NCBI RefSeq assembly: GCF_030403775.1
Contig: NZ_JAQMWQ010000010.1
Location: 1 to 64,000 of the forward strand
Direction: 5' to 3'
DNA length: 64,000 bases
Source: Paenibacillus sp. BSR1-1
GTDB lineage: Bacteria; Bacillota; Bacilli; Bacillales; Cytobacillaceae
Part shown: positions 62,684-64,000 of the stretch, piece after piece
How the letters are laid out: each line of letters opens with the position of its first letter
Numbering within the stretch: the stretch's first letter is position 1
Made by a program: the position numbers and the translations under genes
Notes under the pieces: generated by a model
Told to the model about the DNA's origin: nothing
Seen by the model: only the letters and a program-made list of their open reading frames with translations
Databases searched by the model: none

Positions 62684-63082
62684 TCAAGATGTTTCATTTT
62701 TTCTAAAAAAATCTTTGTCTTCTTTTAACAGGTCGCGAATTTCGGCTAATAACTCTTCTTCACGGCTGATTTTTGCTTCCACTTTAGCAGGCTCTTCTTT
62801 CTTCTTAAAGCGGCTCAGGAACTTTATAAAGAGGAAAATCGAAATGGCGATGATGAAGAAATCAAGGACAGATTGAAGAAATACACCATATTTTATTGGG
62901 CCATAGGCAAGATCCTTAATATCCTCCACGTTTACTGCACCGCTAATTACTACAATTATTGGCATTATAATATCTGCCACCAGGGATGAGACAATTTTAC
63001 CGAACGCTCCGCCGATAATAACCCCGACAGCTAAATCAATAACATTGCCCTTCATGGCAAATTGTTTAAATTCTTTCCACAT
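62684..63082 (-). CDS. mscL: Large-conductance mechanosensitive channel
   Basis: A 132-residue Msc[28 protein letters not shown] (in parts; N-terminal helix and TM1), [22 protein letters not shown] (TM2) and a C-terminal helical bundle. Releases solutes under hypo-osmotic shock. GGAGG precedes ATG. Complete. Confidence 0.95.
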   Translation of the reverse strand: MWKEFKQFAMKGNVIDLAVGVIIGGAFGKIVSSLVADIIMPIIVVISGAVNVEDIKDLAYGPIKYGVFLQSVLDFFIIAISIFLFIKFLSRFKKKEEPAKVEAKISREEELLAEIRDLLKEDKDFFRKNETS

Positions 63083-63176
63083 CCAAAAAAACCTCCGAAA
63101 ATAGTTTCTTAATTGTATATTGTAACCATAAGACTCTTAAAATTTCAAACTCAAAGGATTTCCAACAATATGTTGA

Positions 63177-63205
63177 TTGACAGTTCCTTTAATTTTAACT
63201 ATAGT
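63177..63205 (+). promoter_or_regulatory. queF: Sigma-A promoter of queF
   Basis: TTGACA (63177-63182), 17 bases, TATAGT (63200-63205). Transcription would start near 63212, giving a leader of about 30 bases before the riboswitch. Confidence 0.85.
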
Positions 63206-63243
63206 AACTATGTTAAATTAAATTTATCTGCACCCGTTTATGG

Positions 63244-63321
63244 GAGAGGTTCATAGCTTATACCCTCTATAAAAAACTATGGAATGGACAAATTGACCAT
63301 ATCCTTAGGATATGGTTTTTT
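63244..63321 (+). promoter_or_regulatory. preQ1-I riboswitch with terminator
   Basis: AGAGGTTCATAG, ACCCTCTATAAAAAACTA and GG (63245-63282) match the preQ1 class I aptamer: P1 AGAGG/CCTCT and the A-rich tail that folds back. A hairpin ACCATATCC/GGATATGGT with TTTTTT (63297-63321) follows as expression platform. preQ1 binding would stop transcription of queF. Confidence 0.93.
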
Positions 63322-63376
63322 ATTTCTTAGTTTTTGAGCTCCTATAATTCGCGGCTATCATAAGGAGGACTAAAAA

Positions 63377-63874
63377 ATGGCTGGAAGAACAGATGCCGAA
63401 TTAGAAGGCGTAACACTACTTGGTAACCAAGGCACAAAATACTTGTTTGAATATACACCTGAGGTATTGGAGGCGTTTGATAATAAGCATCCAAACCGTG
63501 ACTATTTTGTAAAATTCAATTTCCCTGAATTTACAAGTCTTTGTCCAAAAACAGGGCAGCCCGACTTTGCAACCATTTATATCAGCTACATTCCAGATCA
63601 AAAGATGGTTGAAAGTAAATCTCTTAAGCTATATCTTTTCAGCTTCCGTAACCATGGGGACTTCCATGAAGACTGCATGAACATCATCATGAATGATTTA
63701 ATTAAGTTAATGGATCCAAGATACATCGAGGTTTGGGGTAAATTCACTCCAAGAGGCGGCATCTCTATTGATCCTTACTGCAACTACGGCAGACCGGGGA
63801 CAAAATATGAGCAAATGGCCGATCACCGGATGATGAACCACGACTTATATCCTGAAAAAATAGATAACCGCTAA
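63377..63874 (+). CDS. queF: NADPH-dependent preQ0 reductase
   Basis: A 165-residue QueF of the short type: catalytic Cys56 in [12 protein letters not shown] with Asp63, and the [20 protein letters not shown] motif (in parts) for NADPH binding. Makes preQ1 for queuosine. AAGGAGG precedes ATG. Controlled by the riboswitch upstream. Confidence 0.96.
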   Translation: MAGRTDAELEGVTLLGNQGTKYLFEYTPEVLEAFDNKHPNRDYFVKFNFPEFTSLCPKTGQPDFATIYISYIPDQKMVESKSLKLYLFSFRNHGDFHEDCMNIIMNDLIKLMDPRYIEVWGKFTPRGGISIDPYCNYGRPGTKYEQMADHRMMNHDLYPEKIDNR

Positions 63875-63879
63875 TTGTA

Positions 63880-63915
63880 AAAGAGCAGCATCCATTATCG
63901 GAGCTGCTCTTTTTT
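63880..63915. terminator. Terminator behind queF
   Basis: AAAGAGCAGC and GCTGCTCTTT arms, 13-base loop, then T-run; also serves the minus-strand gene. Confidence 0.88.
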
Positions 63916-64000
63916 ACGAAATCAAGTTCATTTTTAATGCTTTAACTGCGGCTTCGGTTCTGTTTTTTGCCGCTAATTTTTGAATAATGACAGACACATA
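63914..64000 (-). CDS. 3' end of a LuxR-type response regulator (partial)
   Basis: The minus strand encodes 28 C-terminal residues cut by the window edge: YVSVIIQKLAAKNRTEAAVKA and on to a stop at 63914-63916. The pattern is the end of a LuxR/NarL HTH (compare [20 protein letters not shown] of LiaR). Family is likely; the rest is outside. Confidence 0.72.
   Translation of the reverse strand, partial: YVSVIIQKLAAKNRTEAAVKALKMNLIS

Noticed and set aside
1-64000. tRNA, rRNA, insertion sequence or prophage
   Set aside because: No matching sequences, transposase or phage-type genes were seen in reading the window; small RNAs without strong structure could be missed.

Overview
The window is chromosomal DNA from a low-GC, endospore-forming Gram-positive bacterium of the Bacillaceae, most like Neobacillus or Bacillus sensu lato. 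This rests on AAGGAGG-type ribosome binding sites with frequent TTG and GTG starts, many intrinsic terminators, LytST and LiaFSR systems, sporulation-type sensor kinases, a YugO-like K+ channel, a YngL-like protein, an Efe iron-uptake operon behind Fur boxes and a preQ1-I riboswitch before queF. No rRNA, tRNA, CRISPR array, transposase or prophage was seen; this is ordinary chromosome with several accessory islands.

Layout. 1-4.5 kb: a short-motif array, a DUF2568 protein, a CstA/YbdD peptide or pyruvate transporter pair and a split threonine/serine exporter. 4.6-10.4 kb: a secreted C39 peptidase, a candidate structured RNA, a LigB-type dioxygenase gene interrupted by an in-frame stop, a K+ channel and an operon resembling E. 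coli yjfLMC. 10.5-18 kb: a KinB-like kinase, LytS/LytT directly before a second CstA transporter (a likely pyruvate-sensing and uptake module) and an amino acid permease. 18.2-22.2 kb: the most novel region, with a membrane sensor kinase, an HD-GYP protein that shares its sensor domain, a 20-residue Cys/Trp-rich peptide with a consensus ribosome binding site, a terminator, and an M50 peptidase with a PqqD/RRE-like N-terminus.

22.2-30.4 kb: a molybdopterin oxidoreductase operon (membrane subunit, Mo subunit, four-cluster ferredoxin, Tat-exported Rieske protein, three small proteins) followed by an NreABC-like nitrate/oxygen regulatory set with two kinases. The operon's ribosome binding site directly follows an intrinsic terminator. 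30.4-34.5 kb: GlnRS (unusual in Bacillales), a Gfo/Idh/MocA oxidoreductase and a NapH-like ferredoxin. 34.8-38.6 kb: a TetR regulator, two SCP2 paralogues and an acyl-CoA ligase, tied together by a shared palindromic operator. 38.6-50.4 kb: a WG-repeat protein, CopC/CopD, a DEAD-box-type helicase, twelve tandem 52-bp hairpin repeats, an amidase, a FAD/Rieske oxidoreductase, a kinase-like phosphotransferase and a LysM-CAP protein.

50.5-54.1 kb: a PspA/LiaFSR cell-envelope stress operon. 54.1-58.1 kb: Fur-regulated efeOBU iron uptake. 58.2-64 kb: a flippase, an orphan ECF sigma factor, a long phenylalanine hydroxylase, a BI-1 family protein, MscL, riboswitch-controlled QueF, and the 3' end of a LuxR-type regulator running off the right edge.

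Family names come from recognising motifs by eye; no database search was run. Starts were moved from the longest frame wherever a Shine-Dalgarno sequence clearly favoured a downstream codon.
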